From: Lachnospiraceae bacterium Marseille-Q4251
GTDB taxonomy: Bacteria > Bacillota > Clostridia > Lachnospirales > Lachnospiraceae
Assembly (NCBI GenBank): GCA_018223435.1
Contig: JAGTTO010000001.1
Location: 930,001-994,000, forward strand
Direction of reading: 5' to 3'
DNA: 64,000 nucleotides
Shown here: piece after piece, positions 63,719 to 64,000 of the stretch
How positions within the stretch are numbered: position 1 is the stretch's first letter
Layout: the number at the start of each line of letters is the position of its first letter
Notes under the pieces: model-generated
Database searches by the model: none
What the model was told of the DNA's origin: nothing
The model's input: the letters and a program-made list of their open reading frames with translations, nothing else
Position numbers and translations under genes: made by a program

Positions 63719-64000
63719 ATGAGCAAAAACGTAAGAACCAAGGAAGTAGACGCTTTATTTGATGCTGTGCTGAGTCTGAAGGACCGTGAAGAGTGCTATC
63801 TTTTTTTTGGAGATGTATGCACGATCAACGAGCTGCTCTCACTTTCACAGAGATTTGAGGTAGCAAAAATGCTCCAGGATGGAAAAACCTATCTGGAGAT
63901 TGCCGAGAAAACCGGCGCATCCACCGCTACCATCAGCCGGGTAAACCGTTCTCTGAATTACGGAAACGATGGCTATGCAATGGTCTTTGACCGTCTCAAA
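63719..64000 (+). CDS. TrpR-like protein YerC/YecD, 3' end off the window
   Basis: 94 codons visible from ATG MSKNVRTKEVDALFDAVLSL after a GGAGAT...GGGG region. LSLSQRFEVAKMLQDGKTYL, then EIAEKTGASTATISRVNRSL is the Trp-repressor-type helix-turn-helix. The family (YerC/YecD) is found across Firmicutes with no firmly known ligand or targets. About 5-10 residues are missing. Confidence 0.92.
   Translation, partial: MSKNVRTKEVDALFDAVLSLKDREECYLFFGDVCTINELLSLSQRFEVAKMLQDGKTYLEIAEKTGASTATISRVNRSLNYGNDGYAMVFDRLK

Overview
The window looks like a chromosomal segment of a spore-forming Clostridia bacterium, most likely a gut-type Lachnospiraceae. This is inferred from spoIIP, gpr and a sigK fragment, RNase J with ylbF, the ireB-ruvX-DUF1292 set, the gpr/rpsT-spoIIP-lepA-hemW-hrcA-grpE-dnaK-dnaJ order, a YesM/YesN-type sugar locus, moderate GC and AGGAGG-type ribosome binding sites. 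No rRNA, tRNA or CRISPR array was found.

Layout. (1) 1-6.4 kb, minus strand: a molybdopterin-binding-like gene, a sigK gene cut at codon 89, then trhP-trmR (tRNA wobble-uridine modification), a short MltG-like protein, ylbF, rnjA, DUF1292, ruvX and ireB. (2) 6.4-13.2 kb: mtaB, an HPr-like protein without the phospho-histidine, and thiI-nifZ-rsmE-prmA, separated by repeat-rich gaps. (3) 13.3-25.2 kb: a glycan locus (GH35, GH78, two permeases, a binding protein, YesN/YesM) lying between prmA and dnaJ. (4) 25.3-38.5 kb: dnaJ, dnaK, grpE and hrcA under a perfect CIRCE element, an SGNH hydrolase, hemW, lepA, spoIIP, gpr, rpsT and a phospholipase-C-like protein. (5) 38.7-45.9 kb: two hybrid histidine kinases preceded by a c-di-GMP-I riboswitch and terminator, next to decayed remains of further kinases. 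(6) 45.9-50.9 kb: a TrmA/RlmD-type methyltransferase, an acidic membrane protein, pcrA and DUF1836. (7) 50.9-62.8 kb: a lipoprotein binding-protein gene split by a 10.9-kb insertion. (8) 62.8-64 kb: a PHP phosphatase and a TrpR-like regulator.

The main discovery is the insertion at 51,328-62,247. Both halves of an ABC-transporter binding-protein gene lie at its edges and rejoin in frame at a GG dinucleotide. Its ends are 24-bp inverted repeats which, joined in a circle, give a 50-bp symmetric attP. A large serine recombinase sits at the right edge and reads across the junction. This is the architecture of a skin-type intervening element, here in a transport gene. It carries an MBL-GNAT fusion, a HipA-like kinase with an HTH partner, a serine hydrolase, an ACT-domain protein, a CPBP protease, an antitoxin-like zinc-finger protein and an IS200/IS605 element.

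A second possible intervening-element scar is at the left edge: sigK stops at the Ile-Glu-Asn codons, where skin elements are known to insert, and a terminator follows directly. Three families of short inverted-repeat elements (MITE-like) also lie in the gaps; two copies of one family supply the stop codons of adjacent genes.
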